The position numbers and the translations under genes are program-made. From Thiogranum sp. (lineage in GTDB: Bacteria; Pseudomonadota; Gammaproteobacteria; DSM-19610), in NCBI GenBank assembly GCA_030148775.1, contig JASBST010000108.1:124001-188000 (forward strand): a stretch of DNA of 64,000 bases, in the 5' to 3' direction. The notes beneath the pieces are model-generated. The model was not told the origin of the DNA. It did no database searches and saw only the letters and a list, made by a program, of their open reading frames with translations. Shown here one piece after another: positions 62,887 to 64,000 of this stretch (position 1 is the first letter of the stretch; the number at the start of each line of letters is the position of its first letter).

Positions 62887-63672
62887 TCAATCTCCGGTCT
62901 GGATCTCAGCCTCCATAAAGGTGACGGCGCGCCCCGCCAGGAGGACGCGCTCGCCCTGTATCCGGCACTGGAGATCACCGCCACGCCGGGAAACCTGTCT
63001 GGCGGCGAGGCTTTGTTTCCCAAGGCGGGACGACCAGAATGGCGTCAACGCACAGTGCGCCGAACCGGTGACCGGATCTTCCGGAATACCGAATTTCGGT
63101 GCGAAGAAACGGCTGACGAAGTCCACTTCCCGGCCGGGCGCTGTGACGATGACGCCACGCCGATCGAGCTCGTTCAGCTTGGCGAAGTCCGGCACGAGGG
63201 AGCGTACAACGGCCTCGCTGTCAAACACGGCCATATAGTCCTCTCCCGCCAGCACCGCTTGCGGACGCTTGCCGAGCCCATCTAGCAGCGCGGCGGGCGG
63301 ATTGCACGGCGTCGCACTCACGGCTGGGAAATCCATCACCAGCCACTCTCCGTCTCGCTCCACCCGCAACTCGCCGCTGCGGGTACTAAAGACGATGCGA
63401 GACCCCGGGTATCCGAGCAATGTGAAGAGGACGTGGGCCGAGGCCAACGTGGCATGACCGCAAAGATCGACCTCCTGGACCGGCGTGAACCAGCGCAGGT
63501 CGAAGCCGTGGTCGGTTGCCACGAAAAATGCAGTTTCCGCCAGGTTGTTTTCCGCGGCAATGGCCTGCAGCAATTCGTCGGCGAGCCAGCTATCGAGCGG
63601 ACAAACCGCCGCGGGATTACCCTCGAACAGCCGGCCGGCGAAAGCGTCTACCTGATACTGTTTTATTTTCAT
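62887..63672 (-). CDS. PhzF family isomerase-like protein
   Basis: 261 residues with the PhzF two-domain plan: QVDAFAGRLFEGNPAAVCPL at the start, the catalytic Glu region ENNLAETAFF, DLCGHATLAS, and the second-domain repeat EDPVTGSAHCAL. PhzF homologues isomerise small acids such as the phenazine precursor; no phenazine genes are nearby, so the role is unassigned. Confidence 0.92.
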   Translation of the reverse strand: MKIKQYQVDAFAGRLFEGNPAAVCPLDSWLADELLQAIAAENNLAETAFFVATDHGFDLRWFTPVQEVDLCGHATLASAHVLFTLLGYPGSRIVFSTRSGELRVERDGEWLVMDFPAVSATPCNPPAALLDGLGKRPQAVLAGEDYMAVFDSEAVVRSLVPDFAKLNELDRRGVIVTAPGREVDFVSRFFAPKFGIPEDPVTGSAHCALTPFWSSRLGKQSLAARQVSRRGGDLQCRIQGERVLLAGRAVTFMEAEIQTGD

Positions 63673-64000
63673 CGACTATATCCGTCCTTTCGTAACAAGC
63701 GAGAAGCCCGTCCCGCGCTTCTGGGGACGACTGGGTCAGGCCACGGCTGCGGGCGCGCTCACGCCCTCTATTGGCCATTCCCCCATTATTACCGGATAAA
63801 TAGCGCAGCAATGCAGCCGTCAAAATTTGGCGCCATGTAGAAATCATTCAACTTCAGACACCCATTCTCGGGCATGAATAGCTGAAGTTAGCCGCGCCAC
63901 TGTCCTGGCTGAACCGACGGCACAGATTTCTATTCTACATACGGGAAACACAAAAACTACAGAATGGAGCGTGAGCGGATTGACGGCGCTAATTCTTCGG
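63673..64000. other. Right-end non-coding stretch with an imperfect palindrome
   Basis: These 328 bases contain no convincing gene; the open frame across 63617-63847 on the minus strand overlaps the PhzF start and has no family features. An 8-bp inverted repeat AACTTCAG (63850-63857) / CTGAAGTT (63882-63889) encloses CCC-N6-GGG. Confidence 0.5.

Noticed and set aside
63617-63847. 76-codon minus-strand frame upstream of the PhzF gene
   Set aside because: It overlaps the PhzF start in another frame and has no family features or ribosome site.
56457-63889. Integron cassette array
   Set aside because: The genes are cassette-like and co-oriented, but I found no repeated attC-like sites at the gene junctions and no integrase, only one weak palindrome at the right end.

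Overview
The window reads as a GC-rich gammaproteobacterial chromosome, most like the Chromatiales and relatives. Pointers are the ftsY-ftsE-ftsX-rpoH block, ubiquinone genes (ubiA, ubiC), a bioBFHCD operon with an E. coli-type BirA operator, and both cbb3-type and caa3-type terminal oxidases. This placement is inferred from gene content and order. I saw no rRNA, tRNA, insertion sequence, prophage or CRISPR array.

Layout. 0-6.7 kb: two M16 peptidases on the minus strand (one cut by the window edge), then ftsY, ftsE, ftsX, a two-receiver GGDEF protein and rpoH, which has a perfect CIRCE operator in front of it. 6.7-15.1 kb (minus): the cbb3 oxidase locus ccoNOQP-GHIS plus a 30-residue membrane microprotein. 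ccoN carries an in-frame TAA at codon 41. 15.4-23.0 kb: the caa3 oxidase locus with its assembly genes (ctaB, SCO-like, SURF1, cox11, a 36-residue protein). 23.4-29.5 kb: a Sel1 protein, the biotin operon led by an unknown membrane protein, and comF.

29.5-42.6 kb is an envelope redox region. A Tat-exported DUF1501-like protein, a LamG/cytochrome lipoprotein and a PSCyt3-like cytochrome run on the minus strand. A hydrazine-synthase-alpha-like (HzsA-like) cytochrome lipoprotein is divergent from them and is followed by two outer-membrane barrel proteins. A module of TlpA, DUF4266, DUF3570 and ApbE comes next. 42.7-51.6 kb holds the most interesting locus. A sigma-54 type promoter precedes nine tightly packed genes: a coiled-coil secreted protein, three TPR proteins (two are lipoproteins), a small exported protein, an ExbB/TolQ/MotA-type channel protein, two ExbD-type proteins (one with Asn in place of the proton-carrying Asp) and a TonB-like protein with an AgmX/PglI-type C-terminus. 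This resembles a reduced version of the Myxococcus Agl/Glt trans-envelope machine.

51.6-56.3 kb: ubiA, an unknown secreted protein overlapping ubiC, a degenerate M48-like membrane protein and a GAF-GGDEF protein. 56.4-63.7 kb is an all-minus accessory tract (flavodoxin-like reductase, GFA, sodC, LysE, BLUF, SDR, DUF3147, SRPBCC, PhzF). Three of its genes are broken: GFA by an in-frame TAG, a VOC gene by an internal deletion and frameshift, and a zinc-type alcohol dehydrogenase reduced to its N-terminus. With ccoN, that makes four damaged genes in 64 kb, so either the sequence has errors or the strain is losing functions.
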